A stretch of DNA of 64,000 bases, from NCBI RefSeq assembly GCF_014844075.1, contig NZ_CP062165.1:6572001-6636000 (forward strand), given 5' to 3'. Shown here piece by piece: positions 9,137 through 17,861 of this stretch (its first letter is position 1; each line of letters begins with the position of its first letter). A program made the position numbers and the translations under genes. Under the pieces are notes generated by a model. That model was not told where the DNA came from, ran no database searches, and saw nothing but the letters and a program-made list of their open reading frames with translations. This stretch comes from Paenibacillus sp. JNUCC-31 (GTDB lineage: Bacteria > Bacillota > Bacilli > Paenibacillales > Paenibacillaceae).

Positions 9137-10729
9137 TTGAATTTTCAACAGTGGATTTCGCCTGAAACCTATAACCTGACATCCGAGATGGAGAATCACC
9201 CGTCGGATCGGGTTGCACTTCGATGGCTGAGCGATCATAAAGAATTGGAAGAGATCACGTATGGTGAGTTATTAAAGCAGGCAAATCGTCTTGCAGGGGG
9301 TCTGCGCGATCTTGGTTTGGTGAGGGGTGACCGGGTGCTGGTCATGGTACCACGCCGGATTATTGCCTACGTTATTTACATTGCCTGCCTGAAACTGGGC
9401 CTTGCTGTTATTCCTTCTTCCGAGATGCTGCGTGCGAAAGATCTGGAGTATCGTCTTCGGCATTCCGAGGCAAGAGCTGTAATTGTCTGGTCCGAGACTA
9501 CAGCTGAAGTTGAGAAAATGGATGCAGATCTGCCGACTTTGACACACCGGATCGTTGCATCACCAAATGGTGATGATCGCATACCTGGGGAAGGTTGGGT
9601 CAACGTACAACAGTTAATGCAAGGTCAATCCGATACGATGGCAGCGGTGGAAACCCATCGTGACGATATGGCCATTCTCGCTTATACTTCCGGTACGACC
9701 GGGAATCCAAAAGGCGTAGTACATAGTCATGGTTGGGGATATGCCCATTTGCGGATCGCTTCATCGTTATGGCTGGATATTCAGCCTTCAGATACGGTTT
9801 GGGCAACGGCGGCACCTGGATGGCAAAAATGGATTTGGAGTCCGTTCCTGTCTGTACTGGGAAGAGGGGCAACCGGACTCGTGTATAATGGATCATTCCA
9901 ACCTAAGCGTTATCTGGAACTGTTGCAGGAGCATCAGATCAACGTCTTGTGCTGTACGCCGACGGAATATCGGTTAATGGCCAAAGCAGACGATCTGGGT
10001 CACCATGATCTGTCTGCACTGCGCAGCGCCGTATCTGCTGGTGAGCCGTTGAATCAGGAAGTGATTGAAATTTTCCAGCGTCACTTTGACCTGACGATTC
10101 GGGACGGTTATGGACAAACCGAAAGTACACTCTTGATCGGAAGCTTGAAGGATGCGCCCGTACGCATTGGCTCCATGGGGCAGTCAATTACGCCGGGTCT
10201 CATTGAGATTATCAATGAAGAGGGACAACCTGTGCCTGCAGGTGAAGTAGGGGATATCGCAGTGCATAAGGAGATGCCTGCCTTGTTCCGTGCTTATTAC
10301 CAGGATGAGGGACGGAAGGAAGCGAATCAGCGCGGAGATTATTTTGTAACAGGTGACCGCGCACGCAAAGACGAAGAAGGATATTTCTGGTTTGAAGGTC
10401 GTAGTGATGATATCATTATCAGTTCGGGATACACGATTGGACCGTTCGAAGTGGAAGAAGCGTTGATGAAACACGCCAGCGTGAAGGAATGTGCGGTTGT
10501 TGCAAGTCCCGATGAAATTCGCGGGAATGTAGTGAAAGCTTTTGTTGTGCTGAGAGACGAGTCGTTAGCTTCACCAGAACTGGTACGGGAACTGCAAAAC
10601 CATGTGAAGTCATGGACAGCACCATACAAATATCCACGCAAAATCGAGTTTGTAGCCGATCTGCCGAAGACAAGCTCCGGTAAAATCCGTCGTATTGAGC
10701 TGCGTGAGCAAGAAAAAAACAATGCTTAA
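9137..10729 (+). CDS. Acyl-CoA synthetase (AMP-forming, medium-chain/acetyl-type)
   Basis: A 530-residue member of the ANL adenylating superfamily, which activates a carboxylate to acyl-AMP and then acyl-CoA. Core motifs: A3 LAYTSGTTGNPKG (near 185), A5 DGYGQTEST (near 325), A7 TGDRARKDEEGYFWFEGRSDD region (near 400), and the catalytic Lys in KTSSGKIRR near the C terminus. The TTG at 9137 follows AAGGAGAGG by 6 nt; the ATG at 9119 precedes that site and is rejected. The A3 to A10 set is complete. The chain length accepted cannot be told. It stands alone ahead of the aminopeptidase gene. Confidence 0.92.
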   Translation: MNFQQWISPETYNLTSEMENHPSDRVALRWLSDHKELEEITYGELLKQANRLAGGLRDLGLVRGDRVLVMVPRRIIAYVIYIACLKLGLAVIPSSEMLRAKDLEYRLRHSEARAVIVWSETTAEVEKMDADLPTLTHRIVASPNGDDRIPGEGWVNVQQLMQGQSDTMAAVETHRDDMAILAYTSGTTGNPKGVVHSHGWGYAHLRIASSLWLDIQPSDTVWATAAPGWQKWIWSPFLSVLGRGATGLVYNGSFQPKRYLELLQEHQINVLCCTPTEYRLMAKADDLGHHDLSALRSAVSAGEPLNQEVIEIFQRHFDLTIRDGYGQTESTLLIGSLKDAPVRIGSMGQSITPGLIEIINEEGQPVPAGEVGDIAVHKEMPALFRAYYQDEGRKEANQRGDYFVTGDRARKDEEGYFWFEGRSDDIIISSGYTIGPFEVEEALMKHASVKECAVVASPDEIRGNVVKAFVVLRDESLASPELVRELQNHVKSWTAPYKYPRKIEFVADLPKTSSGKIRRIELREQEKNNA

Positions 10730-10856
10730 CTCATTGCGTGTAAACAAATAGTTGGTACTATCGGCATAAGTAGTGAAGAGGAAGGAATCGATTATGCAGA
10801 AGTGTAGCATTCGCATAAGGTAGCCATTCAAATATGAATCAGGAGTGAACACAACC

Positions 10857-12101
10857 ATGAGTAATTTTGAACAATCCTTTGAAAAATCGTTGGAACAATA
10901 CGCAGAGCTGGTTGTCAAAGTCGGCGTAAATATTCAGAAAGGGCAGGATCTGCTCGTAACGGCGCCCATCGAAACATTGGAATTCACCCGTCTGATCGTG
11001 CAAAAAGCATATGCGGCAGGTGCCAAATATGTACAGGTTGATTTCGATGACGACGATATTACCCGCAGTCGTTTTCAATATGGCTCTGATGACAGCTTCG
11101 ACTATTACCCAGCCTGGAAGGCGGATATGATGGAGAAGTTTGCAGAAGCAGGCGGTGCGACTCTCACGATCAAGGTACCTGACCCTGAATTGTACAAAGG
11201 AATTAACTCTGACAACGTTTCGCGTGCGACCAAGGCGGCGGCTCATGCACGACGCGGATATTCAAAATATACACGTAACCACGAGATTAGCTGGTGTCTG
11301 ATCAAAGCGCCAACCAAGGCGTGGGCGAACAAAGTGTTCGCCGACATTCCAGAGGAAGATCGCATTCACGTCATGTGGGAAACCATCTTCAAAATGAACC
11401 GTGTCGATGGCGGAGACGCAGTACAGAACTGGAGAAAACACTTGGATACATTGAATGCCATGAGTGACTTGCTGAACAAGAAAAACTATAAAAGCTTGCA
11501 CTACCGTGCACCAGGTACGGATTTGAAAATCGAGCTGGTGAACAACCATATCTGGGGCGGAGGCGGTAGTGAAAACAAGCAAGGTATTTATACCGTTGCG
11601 AATATGCCGACAGAAGAAGTGTTTACGATGCCGAAGCGCAGCGGAGTCAACGGATTCGTCAGCAGCACGATGCCGCTGAACCTGAATGGACAGCTGGTGG
11701 ACCAGATGAGAATTACGTTCAAGGACGGACAGGTCGTTGCTTTTACAGCGGCTTCGGGCGAAGAGCACCTGAAAAACCTGTTTGCCACGGATGAAGGTGC
11801 ACGTTATCTTGGTGAAGTGGCCCTGGTTCCACATGATTCCCCGATTTCCAACTTGAATCGTATTTTCTATAATACCGGCATTGACGAGAACGCATCCTGT
11901 CATCTGGCTGTCGGAAGTGCATATCCATTCAACATGAAGGATGGTACGACAATGTCTAACGAGGAATTGCTGAAGCATGAATGTAACGTCAGTTTGACCC
12001 ATGTGGACTTCATGATTGGCTCCGCGGAGCTGGACATCGATGGCGAGCTGCAGGATGGTACGGTGGAACCTGTATTCCGTAAAGGGAACTGGGCATTTTA
12101 A
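10857..12101 (+). CDS. M29-family metallo-aminopeptidase
   Basis: A 414-residue peptidase of the thermophilic aminopeptidase (AmpS/PepS, M29) family, which removes N-terminal residues using two metal ions. Visible signatures are MPKRSGVNG (near 258), GEVALVPHDSPIS (near 320), and the His-bearing ASCHLAVG and LTHVDFMIG segments toward the C terminus. Length matches the family (about 410). The start is ATG 10857 after AGGAG; the GTG at 10845 lies within that site. Cytosolic, no signal. Expressed alone or from the preceding synthetase transcript; no terminator is seen between them. Confidence 0.93.
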   Translation: MSNFEQSFEKSLEQYAELVVKVGVNIQKGQDLLVTAPIETLEFTRLIVQKAYAAGAKYVQVDFDDDDITRSRFQYGSDDSFDYYPAWKADMMEKFAEAGGATLTIKVPDPELYKGINSDNVSRATKAAAHARRGYSKYTRNHEISWCLIKAPTKAWANKVFADIPEEDRIHVMWETIFKMNRVDGGDAVQNWRKHLDTLNAMSDLLNKKNYKSLHYRAPGTDLKIELVNNHIWGGGGSENKQGIYTVANMPTEEVFTMPKRSGVNGFVSSTMPLNLNGQLVDQMRITFKDGQVVAFTAASGEEHLKNLFATDEGARYLGEVALVPHDSPISNLNRIFYNTGIDENASCHLAVGSAYPFNMKDGTTMSNEELLKHECNVSLTHVDFMIGSAELDIDGELQDGTVEPVFRKGNWAF

Positions 12102-12167
12102 TTTGTATATCATCGCGATACGTGGTGCAAACACGGTGTCAGAGCCCAAAGATCGACCTAATTGATG

Positions 12168-12252
12168 AAATAACGCCTCTGGGATTCGTTACATCTCAGA
12201 ACGGTGCAAATGGGAGCGAATAACGTGTGTCAGGTTCGTTAGCCAAAATAAC
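12168..12252 (+). repeat. Two copies of a short interspersed repeat (ATAACG..TC..GG.TTCGTTA)
   Basis: Copy A (12169-12191) and copy B (12219-12242) share ATAACG, a TCTGGG or GTCAGG core and TTCGTTA. A further AATAACGCGG follows at about 12246. Related copies occur at 14111-14140 (inverted) and 14184-14230. They lie in the non-coding stretch after the aminopeptidase. Confidence 0.6.
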
Positions 12253-12259
12253 GCGGAAT

Positions 12260-12306
12260 AAGGGGTGTCCACCGTCAGGCTCATGACGTATGGGCAGCCC
12301 CTTTTT
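12260..12306 (+). terminator. Terminator after the repeat region
   Basis: AAGGGG...CC pairs with GGGC..CCCCTT, with an internal bubble, and runs into CCCCTTTTTG. It is the only T-rich hairpin downstream of the aminopeptidase gene. Confidence 0.65.
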
Positions 12307-12339
12307 GCTGTTTGCGTATTGCACTAACTTTACATTAAC

Positions 12340-12804
12340 TTATTGTGACTTAACGGGTACACATATCTCGCAATAATCCAGATGCAGCAGTTCGCCCGTA
12401 TATCTTTCTAATATGGGTTTGTTGTCCAACGTGTATCCGCTAGTTTGTAAATGGGAGAAAATAATAGTCCATGCTTGCCCAACAGCTTCAGCTGTATGTT
12501 TGACTTTGCAAATCAGATATTGTCCGCCAGGAAGTTCAGCCTCGTTTAGATCGGGAGTCGATCCATCCAAAGGAAAATCCTTCGAAATGACAATACAAGC
12601 ATCGTATCGACAATGTGCGGGAAGCGTGGTTTCCGGGTTGTCCTGGGGAATGCCAAACAGTATGGTGGACTTTGTAAGCAGGTTCTTGGATCTGGCCCAG
12701 CTCTTTAACGTTTCCATGGCCTGGCTGTTGGCGGGACCGTACGGACCCACTTGTCGTACATAGGCAATTCGGGTTGATGGCAGGTTTTTAATGTGAAATT
12801 CCAT
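12340..12804 (-). CDS. GyrI-like / AraC effector-binding domain protein
   Basis: A 154-residue single-domain protein of the GyrI-like (SbmC, AraC_E_bind) superfamily. It starts with an IAYVRQVGPYG-type strand and has the YDACIVISKDF-like second strand and the final ERYTGE...CEICVPV strand typical of the duplicated fold. No DNA-binding domain is attached. Stand-alone members bind small hydrophobic molecules or gyrase. GAAAGGATG precedes ATG 12804. It is an isolated gene; ligand and role are unknown. Confidence 0.8.
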   Translation of the reverse strand: MEFHIKNLPSTRIAYVRQVGPYGPANSQAMETLKSWARSKNLLTKSTILFGIPQDNPETTLPAHCRYDACIVISKDFPLDGSTPDLNEAELPGGQYLICKVKHTAEAVGQAWTIIFSHLQTSGYTLDNKPILERYTGELLHLDYCEICVPVKSQ

Positions 12805-12970
12805 TGGTTTTCATCCTTTCGTTACGGTTATGGGGTACATTTCGAATGCTATCATGGTATAAAAAAATATTCATATGTATTTTTGGGAAAAGGATGAATG
12901 ATGTGAACGGACGCTTCGGCTTATAAGTGAGGCTCATCCAGATGAGGATGTGAATGAATTACTTTGGCTG

Positions 12971-13040
12971 ACGTGGCTTTCCAGGAGGAAGGATCGGATG
13001 AAAACTGTTCAAACCTAAAGCCACGAGAACGTGGCTTTTT
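12971..13040. other. Alternative hairpin region with three complementary arms
   Basis: CGTGGCTT occurs at 12972-12979 and again at 13030-13038. AAAGCCACG at 13017-13025 can pair with either. The second hairpin ends in CTTTTTGG on the plus strand; on the minus strand it follows the nitroreductase stop and may act as its terminator. Between the arms lies AGGAGG followed by a 6-codon ORF (ATG 12998 to TAA 13018). Confidence 0.4.
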
Positions 13041-13056
13041 GGTTTACAGCTTTCAG

Positions 13057-13689
13057 TTATTCGGCTTGCATTTTGTTGAAGCTGACATATTCGTTAATCG
13101 GTTTGCGGTAGCCGCGTGGACGTTGTTTGGCTTCCGATTTTTTGCCAATCGTAATTAGCATGGCGGGTACATAATGGTCCGGGATATCCAGGGTTCTTTG
13201 CAGCTCTTCAGCATCGAAACCAATCATGGGGCAGGTATCCCAACCGCGATCCTGAGCGATCAGCATCAGCTGCATGGCCGACAGACTGGCATTACGAATC
13301 GCATCTTCGCGTTGGAAGAACCTTCCACGTGTTTCGTAAAATTCGATAACACTTTGTGATTCCTGTTCGTATTGAAACGGAGTAATCGCGCCGAGGTTCA
13401 GCAGGCCCTCATTAATGGTACGAATATGATGGTGTGCGTTGACATCGCCCAATACCACGATGACGGCAGAGGCGGTTTTAACTTTATATTGCTGGGAAGC
13501 TTCGTATACTTTCTCTTTCTGGGCCGGGTCGGTCAGCACAAGGTAATGTGTGTGTTGCAGATTAAAGGCAGATGGTGCGAATTTGTTCAGGGCAAACATC
13601 TCTTGCAGTTCCGACTCCGGAATCTCAATTCCTTCTTCAAAAATAACGGCCGATCTGCGGTTTTTGACCAGGTTCTCCAATTCACTCAT
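13057..13689 (-). CDS. NAD(P)H nitroreductase family protein (YodC/MhqN type)
   Basis: A 210-residue FMN-dependent oxidoreductase. It begins with a family-typical NRRSAVIF block, followed by FAPSAFNLQHTHYLV (FMN contact region, near 37-51), NASLSAMQLMLIAQDRGWDTCPM (near 132-154), and the C-terminal IGKKSEAKQRPRGYRKP. This matches the YodC/MhqN subgroup, linked in Bacillus to quinone and diamide stress. ATG 13689 is preceded by GCGAGGGAAACGAG. Single gene, converging with nothing annotated on the plus strand. Confidence 0.9.
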   Translation of the reverse strand: MSELENLVKNRRSAVIFEEGIEIPESELQEMFALNKFAPSAFNLQHTHYLVLTDPAQKEKVYEASQQYKVKTASAVIVVLGDVNAHHHIRTINEGLLNLGAITPFQYEQESQSVIEFYETRGRFFQREDAIRNASLSAMQLMLIAQDRGWDTCPMIGFDAEELQRTLDIPDHYVPAMLITIGKKSEAKQRPRGYRKPINEYVSFNKMQAE

Positions 13690-13819
13690 GCTCGTTTCCC
13701 TCGCTTATGTATGATTTATAAACTGACTATAACACACTTAGTTACTTTATGTAAGTATTATTTTTGAATAAGACAAGATCTGCCTGCCATACGATAACAT
13801 AAAACAGTAGAGGTGATTC

Positions 13820-14050
13820 ATGAAAACACTCATCACAAGGTATAGGGCTGGAAAGTCCCGGCAGGAATTTCAGGTATATGTGATTGAATCCTCTACTCTG
13901 AAACGATTTTTGGTAGTAGAGATGATCCTCAGTACGATCGTGTACAATGTTGCCCTTTATTTTTTTCATAATGCACTCCTTGCTGGCGCTGGTTCCTGGA
14001 TCGGAACGGAAAGCTTGAAGAGACTGCCCATCATATTTAGAAAACCGTAG
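13820..14050 (+). CDS. Possible small hypothetical protein
   Basis: A 76-codon ORF with a reasonable ribosome-binding site (GAGGTG, 6 nt before ATG 13820). The predicted peptide is basic with one hydrophobic stretch (about 34-50). I recognise no family, and a longer minus-strand ORF overlaps it. It is supported only by the start signal. Confidence 0.3.
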   Translation: MKTLITRYRAGKSRQEFQVYVIESSTLKRFLVVEMILSTIVYNVALYFFHNALLAGAGSWIGTESLKRLPIIFRKP

Positions 14051-14110
14051 GTCGGGCAGGTCTTTTCTAAGGAAATAGGACGTCCTATTCGGCCCTAGGA
14101 TCTCTTTATC

Positions 14111-14230
14111 ATTCGTTAGGAACACCAGACACGTTATTCCTGGAATCTCCTGAAAAAGACGAGATAACCGGCCCTAAATTTCGATATAACGTGTCTCAGG
14201 TTCCTTTGCCACGCCTCAGGTTCGTTAGCG
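14111..14230. repeat. Inverted and direct copies of the interspersed repeat
   Basis: The reverse complement of 14111-14140 (ATAACGTGTCTGGTGTTCC) and the direct copy at 14185-14205 (ATAACGTGTCTCAGGTTCC) form an inverted pair about 70 bp apart. A partial copy (CCTCAGGTTCGTTAGCG) follows at 14214-14230. They belong to the same family as the copies at 12168-12252. There is no ORF or insertion-sequence end in the stretch. Confidence 0.6.
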
Positions 14231-14304
14231 CTAAGAAGGAGCAATCTCTCTTCGTAATTCAAAGGCAGAAGCTTTCGATCGGGATGGAGTAATCGGACGG
14301 CAAG

Positions 14305-14919
14305 TTATTTCACTAAGGTACCTTGTAAAAAAATTTCGACAATCTCCTTGCCTAAATTTAGAGTGGAATTATGTTTTCTTAATGTATCTTCCTTATTACC
14401 AATGACCATCATGGTTGAGAAAGTTTGAGCAAGAAGCATAGAATTTTTTCTTCGAAGGATGTTATGATCCATCGCATCTTCAAAATAGTCAGCTAGCTCT
14501 ACATAAATCTTATTTTCCGCCGCTCTAATTTCCTCGATCTGTTCCGTACTCAAATATCTCTCCGAATCTCTGAGCATTGTCTCAATCTCCGCATGAGGAT
14601 TAGCTAATCTGGCTTCTGCCACATTTAACAGTCCTGCCTCCAGATGGTCTGCTTCTCTTAATAATCGTGACGTAGCTTGGTGCACATGTTTAAACATGGT
14701 TGTAACCGCGATCTTAAATAGTTCCGATTTGCTGGTGAAGTGATAATAAATGGATGGTTTAGACACATTGCAAGCTTTAGCGATCTGCTGAAGCGATACA
14801 GGTTCGTATCCATGTTCCATAAACAGTTTGGCAGCCGTTTGAAGAATTATTTCCTGTAGGGGCAAATCATCTTCTGTTTGTTTTGGTCTTCCTGGTAAGC
14901 GTTGTGAATCTGTATCCAT
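14305..14919 (-). CDS. TetR-family transcriptional regulator
   Basis: A 204-residue repressor. The N-terminal helix-turn-helix (about 20-66) reads TAAKLFMEHGYEPVSLQQIAKACNVSKPSIYYHF in outline, a textbook TetR domain. The remaining 140 residues are a helical ligand domain without a recognisable subfamily. GGAGGT lies 7 nt before ATG 14919; the upstream TTG at 14925 is too close to it. It is divergent from the alpha/beta hydrolase, with a perfect TTACCGGTAA palindrome between them, so it likely represses itself and the hydrolase. Confidence 0.92.
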   Translation of the reverse strand: MDTDSQRLPGRPKQTEDDLPLQEIILQTAAKLFMEHGYEPVSLQQIAKACNVSKPSIYYHFTSKSELFKIAVTTMFKHVHQATSRLLREADHLEAGLLNVAEARLANPHAEIETMLRDSERYLSTEQIEEIRAAENKIYVELADYFEDAMDHNILRRKNSMLLAQTFSTMMVIGNKEDTLRKHNSTLNLGKEIVEIFLQGTLVK

Positions 14920-14987
14920 CTTCAATACCTCCGTGAATATTTTATGACAAATTATCCATTGAATAAGAATAACCCTTGTAATTTAAC

Positions 14988-14997
14988 TTACCGGTAA
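14988..14997. promoter_or_regulatory. Putative TetR operator TTACCGGTAA
   Basis: A perfect 10-bp palindrome in the divergent region between the TetR gene (start 14919) and the hydrolase gene (start 15151). The core ACCGGT is common in TetR-family operators. No second copy was seen nearby. Confidence 0.55.
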
Positions 14998-15150
14998 ATA
15001 TAATTTATTAAGAACGAAGCAACAGTACAATGATAAACAAAAAACGGGCTGATGAATAGGAGTTGAAAAATATAGCATTATTAAAGCGGCTCAGTTATTT
15101 AATGATAATTTTTATAGGGTTTATTTTATTATTGAAAAGGGGTCATAACT

Positions 15151-15921
15151 TTGGAAAAAACAAAGAGAAAAAATAAATGGACCAAACGGCTGTTATGGGC
15201 ATGTTTGTTCATCGTGATTCCTATCATTGGCTTTTTGGTATATCTCAATTCAATAACCTACAGTCCTTCCAATCAAGCGGAGATTGCTTTCCAGAGCGAT
15301 AATCAGGTCAAAGTAACAGAGGTCAAAGAGGGTTACAAATTTGAGCCTCAACTCAGGAAGGTCATCGAACCGAATATTATTTTTTATCCTGGGGGTCTAG
15401 TCGAACCGGAAAGCTACTCTCCTTTTGCCAGGGAACTTGCTGAACTAGGTCATCGCGTATATATTGCAGAAATGCCGCTGAATCTAGCTATTTTTGGTCA
15501 AAATAAAGCTGACTCCTTTCTGAAAGAACACCCAGACGAATCATTTGTTATTGGAGGACATTCTTTAGGAGGTTCATTTGCAGCGAGATATGCTTCGAAG
15601 CACAGTGAAAAGCTTAAGGGTGTATTTTTCTTGGCTTCTTATGCTGATGAGACTGGATCAATAAAAGATACAGACCTATCTGTTTTACAAATTACAGGTA
15701 CAGCAGATGGCGTCCTCGATAGAGAAGCTTGGGAAAGTGCCAAAACCAATCTTCCTGCAGACACCTTGTATGTCAGTATAGAAGGAGGCAACCATGGACA
15801 ATTTGGATCCTATGGAAAGCAAAAAGGGGACAATGATCCGGCCATTGAAGAGCAGACGCAGTTAAAAAAGGTTGTTCTTGCTGTAGACAAATGGAGCGCA
15901 GGGATGAATAGTAAACAATAA
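15151..15921 (+). CDS. Membrane-anchored alpha/beta hydrolase
   Basis: A 256-residue hydrolase with an N-terminal membrane anchor (about 13-31), so the catalytic domain faces outside. The triad is visible: Ser138 in GGHSLGGS, Asp near 191 in TADGV, and His near 214 in GGNHGQFGSYG. It resembles the alpha/beta hydrolase_5 group. The TTG start at 15151 follows AAAGGGG. The gene is divergent from a TetR regulator and followed by a membrane protein; its substrate is unknown. Confidence 0.85.
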   Translation: MEKTKRKNKWTKRLLWACLFIVIPIIGFLVYLNSITYSPSNQAEIAFQSDNQVKVTEVKEGYKFEPQLRKVIEPNIIFYPGGLVEPESYSPFARELAELGHRVYIAEMPLNLAIFGQNKADSFLKEHPDESFVIGGHSLGGSFAARYASKHSEKLKGVFFLASYADETGSIKDTDLSVLQITGTADGVLDREAWESAKTNLPADTLYVSIEGGNHGQFGSYGKQKGDNDPAIEEQTQLKKVVLAVDKWSAGMNSKQ

Positions 15922-16042
15922 ATCTGCTAGCTTTTAAAAAGAACAGAACACAATGAGCTATAGTTGTTGAAACAGTGTAACAGGTCCGTATGCGTTCTCA
16001 TCAACGGCCTTTCGCGGCTGGATATCGGGATGGTGAAGTAAC

Positions 16043-16711
16043 TTGGATGTATGGATATATTCCGCACTTACTCTTGTTTATTTGATTCTTGTTATTCACA
16101 TGACCGTCGATTTAACTCGAAGGAAGCAATGGATCACGTATTTCACTTTTCAGCTTATCGTTTCGCTCAGCCTAGCCTATGATAATGGAATTATTGCCGC
16201 AGGGAATACAATAGGGGAAGGTGAACGGCTAATTGTTCTCAGCAGTCTTCGATTTTGGCTGCATGCTTTTGCTACTCCTCTCCTTATTCTTGTTAGCTAC
16301 CAGATCTTGCGGAGCTCAGGAACCACATTGGCAAAGAACAGCATAACGAATGCGGCAGCATGGCTGATAACCATAGGTCTTGTTATTTACCAGATTGTAG
16401 CCTTTACGTTGTCCGAGGTAAAAAATCTCACTCCTATAGAAGAGTATGGGGTGCTGAGATATATGGCAGAAGGTCATGCAGGTCCGCCAATTATGGTTAT
16501 CATTGTTGGATTCATACTCCTATTCGTTGGCTTAATCGTATTTATTAAACGAAAAGGGATATGGATGTTTGTTGGGACTACGCTATTGTTTGTAGGGCAG
16601 TTAATTAATCTGCAAGTTGAAAGTGGAGCTTTAACCAACGTGTGTGAGCTGATCCTGATGCTCTCGATTTGGAAAACAACGACATTTGTATGGAGAATCA
16701 ATAGGCGTTAA
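16043..16711 (+). CDS. Hypothetical polytopic membrane protein
   Basis: A 222-residue protein with six to seven predicted helices (about 4-22, 32-52, 72-95, 107-127, 147-168, 173-190, 195-212). I do not recognise a family. The TTG start at 16043 has only a weak GGGATGG site. It lies 121 nt downstream of the hydrolase on the same strand and ends before a strong terminator, so the two may form one TetR-controlled unit. Confidence 0.6.
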   Translation: MDVWIYSALTLVYLILVIHMTVDLTRRKQWITYFTFQLIVSLSLAYDNGIIAAGNTIGEGERLIVLSSLRFWLHAFATPLLILVSYQILRSSGTTLAKNSITNAAAWLITIGLVIYQIVAFTLSEVKNLTPIEEYGVLRYMAEGHAGPPIMVIIVGFILLFVGLIVFIKRKGIWMFVGTTLLFVGQLINLQVESGALTNVCELILMLSIWKTTTFVWRINRR

Positions 16712-16742
16712 AAATTATGCCTGATGCAAATGTTGTAGATAT

Positions 16743-16782
16743 GAACTATACAGGACGGGCCCTGTATAGTTCTGTTTGCTTT
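16743..16782. terminator. Terminator, probably serving both strands
   Basis: GAACTATACAGG (16743-16754) pairs perfectly with CCTGTATAGTTC (16761-16772) over a 6-nt loop, followed by TGTTTGCTTTTTC. It sits between the converging membrane protein and carboxypeptidase genes. Confidence 0.85.
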
Positions 16783-16844
16783 TTCTACATTCTATGGTCA
16801 TTAGAGCGGAACAACTTTACTTTTATCATCCAGATTCCTGCTGT

Positions 16845-17621
16845 TTATTTGGCGCCCTCCAAGTATTGCTCCAGTGTAAGCTTCTGGCTCGTAATTTCGC
16901 CAGCAATATATACACCCACATAACGTACATGCCATGGCTCATAGGAGTAGCCGGTTAGTTTTTCCTGATCTTTGCCATAACGAATGATGAAGCCGTATTT
17001 AGGCGCATTGGCTTTCAGCCATTTGCCTTCCTTGGTGTTTCCAAAGCTTTGTTGCAAATCATATCCCGCTGATGCACTGGAGATATCCATGGCAAGGCCG
17101 GTCTGATGCTCACTTTGTCCAGGACGAGCACTGGTTTTATTGGCAACGGCTTCGCCTTTGATACTTGCATTACGGTCAAAAATGGATTTTTGGGTGGCAT
17201 AAGAGCGATAGCCGGACACCGCTTTAATATCAATACCGTCTTTTTTGGCAGCCGCGAACAATTTTTCAATCGCTGTAGCAGCCACTTTACGCATTTGCTT
17301 TTTCGGACTGGAGCCGGAGAAGCTGAATGGAATGTTAGGAACAACCAGATCCTGAGGAGCATAGGAAGAAGGCAAGTTTCTCTTTTTATTTACAAGCACA
17401 ACCGTACTTGATAGATTCGTTACCGTTGCCAAACCGCCACTCGTTTTGATCGTACGGCCAGGAGCATTATCATGCAGAAATTGAGTGAAACTGGAGCTGG
17501 CAGCCGCTGACGCGACCGGGTTTATATTCATGGAGAAGGGCAATGTTGTAAACGCTGAGCCTGCTACGACAGAACCTATGATTATCGTGGATACGATGGA
17601 TTTACGTGTGAAAGATTTCAT
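16845..17621 (-). CDS. D-alanyl-D-alanine carboxypeptidase, VanY/M15B family
   Basis: A 258-residue secreted zinc peptidase that trims terminal D-Ala from peptidoglycan stems. A signal peptide (about 1-40, ending in ASAAA) is followed by a short linker and the M15B domain. The metal and catalytic motifs are complete: SEHQTGLAMD (His and Asp ligands, near 170-180) and EPWHVRYVG (catalytic Glu and third ligand His, near 230). GAGGAGGAA lies before ATG 17621. It is a single gene between two terminators. No van resistance genes are nearby, so a housekeeping wall role is more likely. Confidence 0.93.
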   Translation of the reverse strand: MKSFTRKSIVSTIIIGSVVAGSAFTTLPFSMNINPVASAAASSSFTQFLHDNAPGRTIKTSGGLATVTNLSSTVVLVNKKRNLPSSYAPQDLVVPNIPFSFSGSSPKKQMRKVAATAIEKLFAAAKKDGIDIKAVSGYRSYATQKSIFDRNASIKGEAVANKTSARPGQSEHQTGLAMDISSASAGYDLQQSFGNTKEGKWLKANAPKYGFIIRYGKDQEKLTGYSYEPWHVRYVGVYIAGEITSQKLTLEQYLEGAK

Positions 17622-17777
17622 GTTGGGTGTTCCTCCTCGGGTTATATCAATCTCGTACTTTGCTATATACCGAGTATACTAGAGGATTATATCCATAGGT
17701 TCTCCAATTGTTTCCGAGTTGTAAACAAAGTTTGCGAGATTCATAGCTTTTAAATGTTTGACGAGAAAAAGAGCATG

Positions 17778-17809
17778 AAAAAAGACTCTGCACTGTGCAA
17801 AGTCTTTTT
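17778..17809. terminator. Bidirectional terminator
   Basis: AAAAAGACT with TGCAC pairs with GTGCA and AGTCTTTTT, with one bulge on each side. A and T runs flank it. It lies between the 5' end of the carboxypeptidase gene and the 3' end of the HesB-like gene, so on the minus strand it ends the latter. Confidence 0.8.
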
Positions 17810-17861
17810 GTGTACATATAGGTGAATCAGGTCCTCATCATTTCAGCAACCAATCTTTGGA

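Noticed and set aside
10794..10823. A nine-codon ORF (MQKCSIRIR) before the aminopeptidase gene
   Set aside because: It has a plausible AGAGGAAGG site, but there is no attenuator structure or biased codon run, and chance occurrence is likely.
11262..12149. A 295-codon minus-strand ORF over the aminopeptidase gene
   Set aside because: It lies on the opposite strand of an M29 peptidase with family motifs, and its composition is a reverse-complement artefact.
13742..14125. A 127-codon minus-strand ORF
   Set aside because: It has no ribosome-binding site, overlaps the interspersed repeat region and the better-supported plus-strand ORF, and has no recognisable domain.
16845..17621. A van-type glycopeptide-resistance gene
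   Set aside because: The VanY-like carboxypeptidase stands alone with no vanHAX or VanRS genes, so a routine wall-trimming role is more likely.
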